Source of the DNA: Allopusillimonas ginsengisoli
GTDB taxonomy: Bacteria > Pseudomonadota > Gammaproteobacteria > Burkholderiales > Burkholderiaceae_B
Length of the DNA: 64,000 nucleotides
Direction: 5' to 3'
Assembly: GCA_005239165.1 (NCBI GenBank)
Contig: RAPG01000009.1
Coordinates: 124,001 to 188,000 of the forward strand
Position 1 is the first letter of the stretch; each line of letters begins with the position of its first letter. The notes beneath the pieces are model-generated. The model ran no database searches. It had not been told where the DNA came from and was given only the letters and a program-made list of their open reading frames with translations. This document shows, in pieces, positions 25,662 to 34,796 of this stretch. Made by a program: the position numbers and the translations under genes.

Positions 25662-27869
25662 TCAGACAAAAGCGTGTATCGCAGACGACGCACTCTCAGC
25701 AGGAACCACTGTCGGCTCTGCATCGAATGCCTCAATACCTGCGCGTATCAAATCCAGAGGTATATTCAGCGCCCATGCGGAGGCAACAGCAGCCAGCACG
25801 TTGTAAATGTTGTACTCGGCGCTCGCGCTGACAGCCAGCGGGACAGCGGGCAATTCGGTAAGCACGATCTCGGGCCAACCCACCGACAAAACGATTTGCG
25901 CGTCGCGCAAGAACACGGCACGGCCACCGGCTGCTCTGTGTTCTGCCAACACGGATGCGTCAGAATTCAGACTGAAGAAAATGACCTCTCCATCACATAG
26001 CGGGGCCAGATCAGCCACAAGCGCATCGTCGGCATTCAACACGGCAGCGCCATCTGGAAGAATGATGTCGACCTGAGTGCGAAAGACCTTAATCAGCTGA
26101 TCAGCGTCGTCTATATAGAGTTCGGGAAGCAAATCGGTTTCATCGATATTGGTGACGACGCCAATTTGGCAGCGCTCATAGGCAAGGCCATCGGTCAGAA
26201 TGCTGCGGCTGCCGTTCTCGATCACCGCAGCATGAACTGCGCGGTTCATCAGCACGCGGTGCCCCGCCTCCCAGTTTGCACCGTCTGTTTTCTGAGCATG
26301 TCGGCGGCCGAAGTACAGCCCGTCGCTGCAGGCCAGCCCGGTGTATTGGCCGTTTAACTGCAAGAGACTGGCCACGATGCGGGCTACGCTTGTCTTTCCC
26401 TTACTGCCCGTAATGCCGACTACAGGGATATAACCTTGTTCGCCTTGGGGAAACAAGTGATCGACGATGGCCTGGCCCACCGGACGCGGTTGCCCTGCGG
26501 CAGGCTTTAAATGCATGAGCAGGCCCGGCCCCGCATTTACTTCGACGATGGCACCACGCTGGCCTTCCAGCGGCGCCGAAATGTTGTCCGCCACAAGGTC
26601 AACGCCGGCAATATCCAGACCCACGACTCGGGCTGCCAGTTCCACGGCGGCGGTCACACTGGGATGCACTTCGTCGGTAACGTCGATGGAAACATTGCCA
26701 TTGCGCTGTATCAGGACGGGCGTTCCGGCTGTGGGAGTCGAATCAGCGGCCAGACCCTGGCGTGTCAGTTCTAGCAGGGCAGCTGAATCCAGACTAATCC
26801 GGTTCAAGGGATGATCCTCATCGCTTCCGCGGCGGGGATCAGAATTAAGCTGTAACTGAATGAGCTCACGTATCGTGCTGACGCCATCTCCCACAACCGT
26901 CGCAGCATCGCCTCGTGCCGCAGCAATCATTCGCCCGCCTACGACCAGAATGCGATGTTCATCGCCACGTATGAAACGTTCGACGACGACACCACTGCCC
27001 TCGTCAATGGCAACCGCATACGCGGTTTCGATTTCTTGTCGCGTCATCAAGTTAGTGAATACGCCACGCCCGTGATTTCCGTCGCATGGCTTGATCACCA
27101 CGGGCAGGCCTATTTCGAGCGCTGCCTCCCAGGCCTCGTTCACACTTGTTACCAGTACACCCTCAGGCACAGGGACGCCGCAGGCCTGCAAAAGGCTTTT
27201 GGTCAAATCTTTGTTGCGGGAAACGCTTTCGGCAATGGCGCTGGTTCTGTCGGTTTCCGCCGTCCAGATGCGACGCTGGTTCGCCCCATAACCGAGCTGC
27301 ACCAGGTTCGCTTCGCTGAGGCGAATGGTTGGAATGCCCCGATCATCGGCCGCTTCGACAATGCACGCCGTGCTGGGACCCAGCCGCAGGTCTTCAACCA
27401 TAACCCGTAATTTTTCAACCGCCGCTTCAACATCAAACAATCGGTCTTCAATGGCCGCCATGACAAGATCGCGCGCCAGAAACAGGGCAGCGCGCGTAAC
27501 GGGCTCATGCCAGGCCCGCACTATAACCTTGTAGACGCCGCGGGTTGAGGTTTCTCGCGCCCGGCCCAGCCCGCCCGGCATGCCAGCCAGACTTTGCAGC
27601 TCGAGTGTGACGTGTTCAAGAATATGACCGGCCCACGTGCCTTGCTGCAGACGTTGCAGAAACCCGCCACGTTCACCAATGCTGCAACGGTGCTCAATGA
27701 GCGTGGGCAGCCATGCCGTCAGCCGTTCGCTAAAACCCGGAATCAGGTTGGAAGGAAAATCTTCCAGAGCACCTATATTTACCCATGCTTCAATAACAGG
27801 CCTGTATGCCCAGATATTCGGACCGCGCAACATCACCATGTTGGTGAATTCAATCGTTTTAAATTGCAT
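25662..27869 (-). CDS. cyanophycin synthetase-like protein CphA' (short paralogue)
   Basis: The 735-residue paralogue keeps the N-terminal Leu-Arg-Gly-Pro-Asn-Ile-Trp domain, the ATP-grasp domain (Lys-Pro-Cys-Asp-Gly-Asn-His-Gly, Glu-Val-Asn-Ala-Gly-Pro-Gly) and a Mur-like central domain with P-loop Gly-Ser-Lys-Gly-Lys-Thr near 488. It stops before the Mur C-terminal lobe that CphA has. Such cphA' genes sit next to cphA in many betaproteobacteria; their role in primer making or elongation is unsettled. The start has no good ribosome-binding site, but the opening residues match CphA. It is first in the leftward pair and divergent from the exporter gene. Confidence 0.92.
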   Translation of the reverse strand: MQFKTIEFTNMVMLRGPNIWAYRPVIEAWVNIGALEDFPSNLIPGFSERLTAWLPTLIEHRCSIGERGGFLQRLQQGTWAGHILEHVTLELQSLAGMPGGLGRARETSTRGVYKVIVRAWHEPVTRAALFLARDLVMAAIEDRLFDVEAAVEKLRVMVEDLRLGPSTACIVEAADDRGIPTIRLSEANLVQLGYGANQRRIWTAETDRTSAIAESVSRNKDLTKSLLQACGVPVPEGVLVTSVNEAWEAALEIGLPVVIKPCDGNHGRGVFTNLMTRQEIETAYAVAIDEGSGVVVERFIRGDEHRILVVGGRMIAAARGDAATVVGDGVSTIRELIQLQLNSDPRRGSDEDHPLNRISLDSAALLELTRQGLAADSTPTAGTPVLIQRNGNVSIDVTDEVHPSVTAAVELAARVVGLDIAGVDLVADNISAPLEGQRGAIVEVNAGPGLLMHLKPAAGQPRPVGQAIVDHLFPQGEQGYIPVVGITGSKGKTSVARIVASLLQLNGQYTGLACSDGLYFGRRHAQKTDGANWEAGHRVLMNRAVHAAVIENGSRSILTDGLAYERCQIGVVTNIDETDLLPELYIDDADQLIKVFRTQVDIILPDGAAVLNADDALVADLAPLCDGEVIFFSLNSDASVLAEHRAAGGRAVFLRDAQIVLSVGWPEIVLTELPAVPLAVSASAEYNIYNVLAAVASAWALNIPLDLIRAGIEAFDAEPTVVPAESASSAIHAFV

Positions 27870-28009
27870 TTTTGGTCAAGGGTAGTTAGCAAAGCCAGCC
27901 GGCGTCACTGGAATATATTTAACTTCAAATACGCTTAAATCTGTTTGCCTATTTTCTGTAAATAGAACAAAATCATCAGTCAGAGGTAAAAAAACCACAG
28001 CTTCAGTAC

Positions 28010-28071
28010 AGCGCTCTTAAAAAGCCGGCCAATTCCACATAACAAGCACGCACCTGTAGCCTAAGAGCGCT
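28010..28071. repeat. 10-bp perfect inverted repeat in the divergent cyanophycin promoter region
   Basis: AGCGCTCTTA at 28010-28019 is inverted as TAAGAGCGCT at 28062-28071, with a 42-base spacer. It lies in the 212-base region between cphA' and the ABC transporter gene, and the right arm ends ten bases before the ABC start. It could be a pair of operator half-sites about four helical turns apart between arm centres' near edges, or a leader hairpin. Confidence 0.45.
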
Positions 28072-28081
28072 TTCGCAGAAG

Positions 28082-30358
28082 ATGGTTCACCCAACACTGA
28101 TGAGCAATCAAATTTCCCCTGATGGTGCGGCCGCCGGCGAGCTGCCCACGCCCTGGGGTGCAGCCCTGCAATCTCAGTTAGCTGAGGAAGAAACCTTGCT
28201 CGCCTGGTTTCAAACCGACCTTGACACCCAGCTTCACTTTGTAACTGGTGCGGTCGCGGTAACGAACCGACGGCTGCTAGCCAGGGGACCGCACGATGCC
28301 GAATGGCAAAGCTGGCCCATTCAGCCTGAGCTTCAGCTCCACCACCATGATTATGCCGGCGTCGGAACGCTAGAATTGCACGATTCCAAGGCCCGGCTAG
28401 CCATATGGCGCTATACGCTGGGAAACAATCCGGCCGCTCAATTGCTTATTGAGCATTTTGACCGCTTGCGCGCACTCAAGCTGGGCGGCCCGATAACGCC
28501 CACTTCGTTCCCCGAAGCCTTGCCAGACGATGTCCCTGTGCTCTCCCCCCCTTCCACCTGGGCCTTGCTGCGCCTATGGCGCTTTGCCAGACCTTACCGG
28601 GGGCTGTTGCTGGTGGGCTTCGTTCTGACACTGGCGTCTACCGCGGCCTCTCTTGTCGCCCCTTACCTGACCATGCCGTTAATGGACAAGGTTTTGATTC
28701 CGTTTCAAAACGGAACCCCTATTGATTACAGCCTTGTACGGCTGTACCTGGGTGGGTTGCTGGGCTCATCGCTGCTGGCATGGCTACTGGGCTGGGGGCG
28801 TACTTACATACTTGCCTGGGTCAGCGAGCGCATAGGTGCCGATCTGCGTACGGCCACCTATAAACATCTGCAAACCCTGCCGTTGCAATACTTTGGCGGA
28901 AAGCGCACGGGCGATCTCATCTCCCGCATAGGTTCAGAATCAGACCGGATCTGCGTCTTTCTTTCGCTGCATTTGCTCGACTTCGCCACTGACGTCCTTA
29001 TGATCATCATGACGGCTGTCATCCTGTTTTCCATCAACCCCTCACTGGCGGCCGTTACGTTGCTGCCACTGCCCTTCATCGCCTGGCTCATCCACCTGGT
29101 GCGCGACCGCCTGCGCCATGGGTTTGAAAGAGTCGACCGCATCTGGTCTGAAATTACCAATGTGCTTGCCGACACCATACCGGGCATACGTGTCGTTAAA
29201 GCCTTTGCCCAGGAAAGACGTGAGGTTCTGCGATTCAGGGAAGCGAACAATCGCAACCTGGCCGTCAATGACCGCGTCAACACCCTATGGTCTGTCTTCG
29301 CTCCGACCATTACGTTACTGACCGAAACTGGCCTGCTCGTGGTTTGGGCCTTTGGTATCTGGCTGGTCGGCCATGAGCAAATTACCGTGGGTGTGCTCAC
29401 CGCATTTCTGGCCTATATCGGCCGCTTTTATTTACGCCTTGATTCAATGAGCCGCATTGTGTCATTCACGCAGAAAGCGGCGGCGGGAGCCAAACGCATC
29501 TTTGATATTCTCGACCATGTTTCCAATGTGCCCGAACCGGCCAGCCCTGTACACATCGGGCTTATAAAAGGCCATATCGAACTGCGCAATGTTGGCTTTC
29601 GTTACGGCAACCGTTCGGTAATGCGCGGCATCAACCTGGACATCAGACCGGGCGAAATGATAGGCCTGGTGGGCCACAGTGGCTCGGGCAAAAGCACTCT
29701 GGTTAATCTTATTTGTCGTTTCTATGATGTTTCGCGTGGTCAGATACGCGTGGACGGCGTAGACATCCGCTCGCTGTCTATTTCAGACTACCGGCGCAAT
29801 ATAGGGCTGGTGCTGCAAGAGCCTTTTTTGTTTTTCGGTACCATCGCCGAGAACATTGCCTATGGCAAGCCTGAAGCCACCCGTCGCGAGATCATTGCCG
29901 CTGCACGCGCGGCGCATGCACACGAGTTCATCTTGCGTCTGCCCCATGGCTATGATTCGCTAGCTGGTGAGCGCGGACAAGCCCTGTCGGGCGGCGAGCG
30001 CCAGCGAATCTCGATTGCCCGCGCCCTGCTTATAGACCCACCCATTCTTATTCTGGATGAAGCCACCTCATCCGTGGACACCAGTACAGAAAAGGAAATC
30101 CAGAAGGCACTGGACAACCTCGTGCGTGGTCGCACTACGATTTCTATCGCCCACAGACTAAGTACGCTGCGACAAGCCGACAGGCTTGTCGTTCTGGATC
30201 ACGGAAAAATCGTCGAAGTGGGCCCACATGACGAATTAATGGCCCGCAACGGTCCTTACTTCAGGCTTCATCAGGCACAAGAAGATGGCTCGGTGACCGT
30301 ATCGAACACATACGACTGGGATGAGGAACAAGGAGGGAAGTCACTTGAAACACTATGA
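28082..30358 (+). CDS. cyanophycin metabolism-associated ABC transporter (fused permease-ATPase)
   Basis: The 758-residue half-transporter has an N-terminal soluble segment of about 165 residues, a six-helix exporter membrane domain (about 170-450) and a C-terminal ATPase with Gly-His-Ser-Gly-Ser-Gly-Lys-Ser, Leu-Ser-Gly-Gly-Glu-Arg and Leu-Ile-Leu-Asp-Glu-Ala. It would act as a homodimeric exporter. From memory, this ABC gene followed by a DUF1854 gene is a recurrent companion of proteobacterial cphA/cphA' pairs, but the cargo is not known. The ATG at 28082 lacks a strong ribosome-binding site; 28100 is an alternative start. It overlaps the next gene. Confidence 0.92.
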   Translation: MVHPTLMSNQISPDGAAAGELPTPWGAALQSQLAEEETLLAWFQTDLDTQLHFVTGAVAVTNRRLLARGPHDAEWQSWPIQPELQLHHHDYAGVGTLELHDSKARLAIWRYTLGNNPAAQLLIEHFDRLRALKLGGPITPTSFPEALPDDVPVLSPPSTWALLRLWRFARPYRGLLLVGFVLTLASTAASLVAPYLTMPLMDKVLIPFQNGTPIDYSLVRLYLGGLLGSSLLAWLLGWGRTYILAWVSERIGADLRTATYKHLQTLPLQYFGGKRTGDLISRIGSESDRICVFLSLHLLDFATDVLMIIMTAVILFSINPSLAAVTLLPLPFIAWLIHLVRDRLRHGFERVDRIWSEITNVLADTIPGIRVVKAFAQERREVLRFREANNRNLAVNDRVNTLWSVFAPTITLLTETGLLVVWAFGIWLVGHEQITVGVLTAFLAYIGRFYLRLDSMSRIVSFTQKAAAGAKRIFDILDHVSNVPEPASPVHIGLIKGHIELRNVGFRYGNRSVMRGINLDIRPGEMIGLVGHSGSGKSTLVNLICRFYDVSRGQIRVDGVDIRSLSISDYRRNIGLVLQEPFLFFGTIAENIAYGKPEATRREIIAAARAAHAHEFILRLPHGYDSLAGERGQALSGGERQRISIARALLIDPPILILDEATSSVDTSTEKEIQKALDNLVRGRTTISIAHRLSTLRQADRLVVLDHGKIVEVGPHDELMARNGPYFRLHQAQEDGSVTVSNTYDWDEEQGGKSLETL

Positions 30359-30830
30359 CCCCGCCTGCGGCCACGCCTTCGCGCTTGGCCACGACACCTT
30401 CGGGCGTTTGCAGTTAGTCATGAACGGAAAAGTCGTTGGCCCGCTGACCCCGGTACGCAGCTTCCCGATATCGGCGCCTGGTGAAGGCATCGCACTTGTC
30501 GACGACAACGGCACTGAACAGATATGGCTGGACCGTCTCGAAGACTTACCACTGGATCAGCGCATGCTGGTGCAAGAAGAGCTGGCCAGCCGCGAGTTTA
30601 CGCCGGAGATCCGTCGTATTCGACAGGTCTCCAGCTTCGCTACGCCCAGCCGCTGGCACGTCGACACCGATAAGGGCGAGACGACTCTGTTGCTGAAGGC
30701 AGAAGAAGATATACGCAGACTGTCAGCCAGCACATTGTTAATCGCTGACGGCCACGGCGTGCAGTTTCTTATACGCAACGTAAGTGCTCTGGACAAGAGC
30801 AGCCGCCGTCTGCTCGATCACTTTCTCTAG
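30345..30830 (+). CDS. cyanophycin metabolism-associated DUF1854 protein
   Basis: About 161 residues with the conserved DUF1854 elements Phe-Gly-Arg-Leu, Val-Arg-Ser-Phe-Pro-Ile-Ser-Ala-Pro, Glu-Leu-Ala-Ser-Arg-Glu-Phe-x-Pro-Glu-Ile and Asp-Gly-His-Gly-Val-Gln-Phe-Leu. The molecular role is unknown; genomic linkage to cyanophycin synthetases and this ABC exporter is the only clue. A TTG at 30345 is chosen because AAGGAGG lies eight bases before it. An in-frame ATG at 30321 lacks such a site. Either way the gene overlaps the end of the ABC gene, so translation is coupled. Confidence 0.9.
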   Translation: MKHYDPACGHAFALGHDTFGRLQLVMNGKVVGPLTPVRSFPISAPGEGIALVDDNGTEQIWLDRLEDLPLDQRMLVQEELASREFTPEIRRIRQVSSFATPSRWHVDTDKGETTLLLKAEEDIRRLSASTLLIADGHGVQFLIRNVSALDKSSRRLLDHFL

Positions 30831-30851
30831 CCCGCAGGCGCCTGTTTCGGC

Positions 30852-32000
30852 TTAACCCGGCAGGCTCAATTGCGAGGTGTCCGGACGCACAAAACAGGCG
30901 CACTCCCGGCTTGTATCAATGCACCCTCCCTCACCGTATACGCCGCCCGGGTCGCGCCAACGCAACATACGCGCCACGATGCGTTCGACTTCGGCAGAGT
31001 CTCTAAAAGACTTTGCCACATACTCATCGACCGCATCCTCGTTCATTTGCAGTTTTCCGGTTTCATCGCGATACGTAGCGTGACGCCAATGGAAAAGCTC
31101 TACACATTTGAACGTGAGCGTAAAGGGAAGATCACGTTTCCAGAAGTTGGTGAACAACCCTGCGCCCAGATAAAACACCCACGAGCCTTCATAGCCTTCT
31201 ATATTTGATGAGTGCTCATCGGGGTTGCGAAACCACAGACGATCGCCTGCAACGTAATACTTGGGCGGCAAGGGATGTGCCATGGAGCCATATTCACGCA
31301 AAAACACATCATGAAACTGGCCCGACATAATGGCCCGGGCTTGCCACTGACGCTCTAGCTGGGCGAACAGCGCAGGATTGATAATGGACAGTTCCTGGGC
31401 AATAGCAAGCAAAATCACATACTCTGTTGCGCGGTAACACGAGAACGAATACAGCCTGCCCGAGCGATCTGGCTGCGTGGTCTTTTGCAACGCCTCAATC
31501 AAGGGCTTGCCTGACAACAGGGTAAAGCCACGATCTTGTGCATAAGCCCAGAATTCTTCCGGTCGCTCGGCATGCTCAGTGTCGAACGCCAGTGCCGTAC
31601 GCCGCGCCGCATGCACAACGTTTTGCCGTATACGAACCGCCGAGATCAGTTCCTCATAACTTGGGTAGGCAAAAGAAACTGGCCCCAACAGCATGGCCAG
31701 CAGTATTTCCCGCTCAAGATCGTGAACGCTTGCCACGGTATCCAGGGCAAGAATCTGGCATAACTGCGTCGTATCGCAATCTGGCGCCCACTGGGCTGCC
31801 TTATCAGGCTTCAGGAAAAACCGAATCCAGCTGAAATCGGCGCGCTGGAAGGCGTGCATGTTCACATGCGCATTCAGATTGAGTGCCCGCAACGTTGCCA
31901 TGAAACGCTGCCGTGATTGCTCCAGCCCTGGTTGCGTTGCGTCATAGAGCAAAATACCTGGCAGATTAATGTCGGCGGAAATCTGGCCTGCTGCGCTCAT
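30852..32000 (-). CDS. protein resembling Bacillus Tgl-type protein-glutamine gamma-glutamyltransferase
   Basis: A 382-residue protein with no signal peptide. Its middle resembles Bacillus spore transglutaminase Tgl in order: Arg-x-Asn-Val-Val-x-Ala-Ala near 125, Tyr-Ser-Phe-Ser-Cys followed by a hydrophobic helix (C188, matching the Tgl catalytic Cys), Gly-Asp-Arg-Leu-Trp-Phe-Arg-Asn-Pro near 252, and a Val-Phe-Tyr-Leu-Gly strand. The Glu next to the Tgl Cys is Ser here, and I do not find the expected Glu/His partners by eye, so activity is unclear. An N-terminal extension of about 100 residues is extra. It is tail to tail with the DUF1854 gene of the cyanophycin locus. Confidence 0.55.
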   Translation of the reverse strand: MSAAGQISADINLPGILLYDATQPGLEQSRQRFMATLRALNLNAHVNMHAFQRADFSWIRFFLKPDKAAQWAPDCDTTQLCQILALDTVASVHDLEREILLAMLLGPVSFAYPSYEELISAVRIRQNVVHAARRTALAFDTEHAERPEEFWAYAQDRGFTLLSGKPLIEALQKTTQPDRSGRLYSFSCYRATEYVILLAIAQELSIINPALFAQLERQWQARAIMSGQFHDVFLREYGSMAHPLPPKYYVAGDRLWFRNPDEHSSNIEGYEGSWVFYLGAGLFTNFWKRDLPFTLTFKCVELFHWRHATYRDETGKLQMNEDAVDEYVAKSFRDSAEVERIVARMLRWRDPGGVYGEGGCIDTSRECACFVRPDTSQLSLPG

Positions 32001-32157
32001 GGTATTTTCTCTCCCCGCGGGGACGAAAATGGTTAGGAAAGAATCGCCATATTACTCCCAGAAACACCTGAACAATTGCAGCTGACACGCATCTTCAATG
32101 CCAGTGTCGCCCATCACCACGACGGCGTTGGTGGCAATCAATATTTACAACATCAAG

Positions 32158-33243
32158 CTACCAGGCAATTCCGTCATTCGTATGCGTCAGGATGGCATGA
32201 TCTTTGTACCGGGGCGACAGGTCGCTATAAGCCATGCATGCACCCTGGACACTCAGATACACCGATGCTCCGAGATCGGGAGCCGACAGCGAAGGTGCAC
32301 GCAAGCTGATTTGTGCATTGCCCGCCATCAACGCCAGCATGGTGTGGTCGCCGCGAAACGAGCGATGCATGACGCGGGCCAAGGTGCCCGGTCCTTGGGA
32401 CGCCACCCTTATCTGTTCAGGCCGCAGCATAATCAATGCGGCCCCATCCGTGGCCGAGACTGAGCCATGCGTAGCAAGCAGGCCCAGAGGCGACACCACG
32501 CCTTGCGCCGAGACATCGCCACTGAGAAAAACCGTTCCTCCCGTCAGCCGGGCGACAGCAGGGTTTGCCGGCTGCCAATACACGTTTTCGGGGCTGGCGC
32601 ACTGCATGATTTCACCAGTCTGCATCACCGCCATGCGGTCAGACACAGCGAACGCCTCACCAGGATCATGCGTTACCAGAATGGTGGTGGTGCCGGTTTG
32701 TCTCAATACCCCTATTACGTCTTCACACATGCGCCGACGCAGATCCAGGTCCAGGGCATTGAAGGGTTCGTCCAGCAAGATAAGAGCAGGGTCTGGAGCC
32801 AATGCGCGCGCCAGCGCCACACGCTGCTGCTGCCCACCGGACAGCTCGTGCGGGAAACGTTTGCCCAGGCCTGACAGACCTGTCAGCGCCAGCGCTTCAT
32901 TGACACGCTGATGGCAGCCCCGTTGTTTGCGCAAGCCATAACGCACATTGCCCTCCACCGTCAGATGGGGAAAGAGCGAACCTTCCTGTGGCACATAACC
33001 AATGCCACGGCGCTCAGGCGGTACAAACACAGAAGGTGAGGCAACGACACGTTCATCGAATGTAATACGCCCCTGATCCACACGGTCAAACCCCGCGACC
33101 AGACGCAGCAGCGTGGTTTTGCCGCAACCCGACGGCCCCAGCAGCGCGACCACAGTACCGTGCTCTACCGTCAGGCTGGCCTGATTAAGAACCTGGATAT
33201 GGCCGTACTGCTTGCTGACGCTATCAATAGTGATTCGGCTCAT
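32158..33243 (-). CDS. fbpC: Fe(3+) ABC transporter ATP-binding protein (FbpC-like)
   Basis: A 361-residue importer ATPase: Walker A Gly-Pro-Ser-Gly-Cys-Gly-Lys-Thr, Q-loop Val-Pro-Gln-Glu, signature Leu-Ser-Gly-Gly-Gln-Gln-Gln-Arg, Walker B Leu-Ile-Leu-Leu-Asp-Glu-Pro and a C-terminal TOBE-like extension. It powers ferric iron import through the adjacent permease. ATG at 33243 overlaps the permease stop (ATGA), so it is coupled. Last gene of the leftward fbpABC-type operon. Confidence 0.9.
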   Translation of the reverse strand: MSRITIDSVSKQYGHIQVLNQASLTVEHGTVVALLGPSGCGKTTLLRLVAGFDRVDQGRITFDERVVASPSVFVPPERRGIGYVPQEGSLFPHLTVEGNVRYGLRKQRGCHQRVNEALALTGLSGLGKRFPHELSGGQQQRVALARALAPDPALILLDEPFNALDLDLRRRMCEDVIGVLRQTGTTTILVTHDPGEAFAVSDRMAVMQTGEIMQCASPENVYWQPANPAVARLTGGTVFLSGDVSAQGVVSPLGLLATHGSVSATDGAALIMLRPEQIRVASQGPGTLARVMHRSFRGDHTMLALMAGNAQISLRAPSLSAPDLGASVYLSVQGACMAYSDLSPRYKDHAILTHTNDGIAW

Positions 33244-34796
33244 AAAGTATCTCCGTGGCGCAGCATGCGTCGGGTAAAAAACCATACAGGAATAATCGAG
33301 ACAAGTACCAGCAGCGCGGCAAAAGGTGCCGCCGCTGCGTATTCGGCATCATAGGTATACGACCATACCTCGACCGCGAGCGTAGAGACACCAGTTGGCG
33401 CCAGCATGAGCGTGGCGGTAAGCTCACGCATAATTTCAAGCATCATCAGTGCCAGCGCGGCACCTATACCCGGCGCAATATTGGGCAAAACTACTGAGAT
33501 AAACGCCTGCAACGGCCGGCGACCAAGGCTACGGGCAATATGTTCGATTTGCGGTGACACCAGTTCGACCGATGCCCGCAACGAGGATTGCGCCAGCGGC
33601 AGAAACAGGATGGCATAGGCGCAAAGCAGCAGCAGACTGCTTTGATAGATGGCAGGCACCAGCCGTATAGACAAAAACACCAGCGCAAGTGCCACCACAA
33701 CACCAGGCAGTCCATGAACAATATAAGGCAATCGCTCCGCGAAGGCGGACAGTCGACCGCGATGACGCACAGCCAGCAAGACCAGTGGAATGGCAAGTAT
33801 GCTGGTCAACACGGCCCCGCTCAGTGAGAGCACGATGGTATCCCTAAGGGCCGGCAGGATATCCGCGTAGCCCAGCCCCCCGGAGCTGCCGTGCAGCAGC
33901 CAGTACGCCAGCGTGGTCAGCGGCACGCCCAGGCCCAGCACACCCAGCAATATAAAGAAAGCCAGAACGAAAGGCGCAGCGGCTTTGAGGCGTACCGTGG
34001 GTACTGCACGTGCACTGCCGCGCCCCACGCGTGCAACACGCCTGACGCCGCGCATGCGCATCTCGGCGTACGCAGCCGGAATACACAGCGTCATGAGCAC
34101 CAGCGATTGCAGCGCCGCGGAGGCACTGTCGAATTGCAGCTCATAAGACTGGAAAATAGCAGTCGTAAATGTCTGTACACGCAGCAGGGCAAGTGCGCCA
34201 AATTCAGCAAACATATGAGTGAGCACCAGCAGCGCGCCGCCGCCAAGTGCTGGCAACAATTGCGGCAACAAGGCATGGATGAAAGTGCGCCATGGCCCAT
34301 TTCCCAATGAACGGGATACATCCTCAAAACCTGGGTCTGTGCTGCGCAAAGCCGCCGCGACGGGCAGATACACCAACGGATAACTGGACAACGACAAAAT
34401 CAGTATCGCGCCAGCCATGCTCTGAAACCTGACGTCAATGGACGACCAGGCATAACTGGATACGAACGCCGGCATAGCCAGCGGCAAGCTCGCGGCCACA
34501 CGCCAAATATGCCGCGCGGTAAGGTCCGAGCGCTCCACGCACCACGCCACGGCGACGCCGATCAGGCTTGCCGTAACCGTTACACCGGTGGCGAGTATCA
34601 ACGTATTGGCCAACAGCGTATAGGTGCGACCACGGAAAATCTCTTCCCACACGCCGCCCAGACCGGCTTGCGCTGCGCGCAGTGCAACATAGACCAAGGG
34701 CAGCGCCACCAGGGCCACCGGCACCAGCGCTGCGGCGATAATCCAGGGCGAAGGCGCCGCGCGCGCATGGCGCGCAGACGCCTTGATCTGACTCAC
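33240..34796 (-). CDS. fbpB: Fe(3+) ABC transporter permease (FbpB-like, fused double unit)
   Basis: The 518-residue inner-membrane protein has two repeats of about six transmembrane helices. Each carries a cytoplasmic EAA loop (Ser-Leu-Gly-Asn-Gly near residue 165, Ser-Leu-Gly-Arg-Arg in the second half) that contacts the ATPase. This tandem form is typical of FbpB/SfuB/HitB. The GTG start at 34796 overlaps the end of the receptor gene, and the stop overlaps the ATPase start. Confidence 0.92.
   Translation of the reverse strand: MSQIKASARHARAAPSPWIIAAALVPVALVALPLVYVALRAAQAGLGGVWEEIFRGRTYTLLANTLILATGVTVTASLIGVAVAWCVERSDLTARHIWRVAASLPLAMPAFVSSYAWSSIDVRFQSMAGAILILSLSSYPLVYLPVAAALRSTDPGFEDVSRSLGNGPWRTFIHALLPQLLPALGGGALLVLTHMFAEFGALALLRVQTFTTAIFQSYELQFDSASAALQSLVLMTLCIPAAYAEMRMRGVRRVARVGRGSARAVPTVRLKAAAPFVLAFFILLGVLGLGVPLTTLAYWLLHGSSGGLGYADILPALRDTIVLSLSGAVLTSILAIPLVLLAVRHRGRLSAFAERLPYIVHGLPGVVVALALVFLSIRLVPAIYQSSLLLLCAYAILFLPLAQSSLRASVELVSPQIEHIARSLGRRPLQAFISVVLPNIAPGIGAALALMMLEIMRELTATLMLAPTGVSTLAVEVWSYTYDAEYAAAAPFAALLVLVSIIPVWFFTRRMLRHGDTL

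Noticed and set aside
24870..26000. 376-codon open frame on the + strand
   Set aside because: Antisense across the end of cphA' and the start of cphA; composition is a by-product of the GC-rich coding strand.
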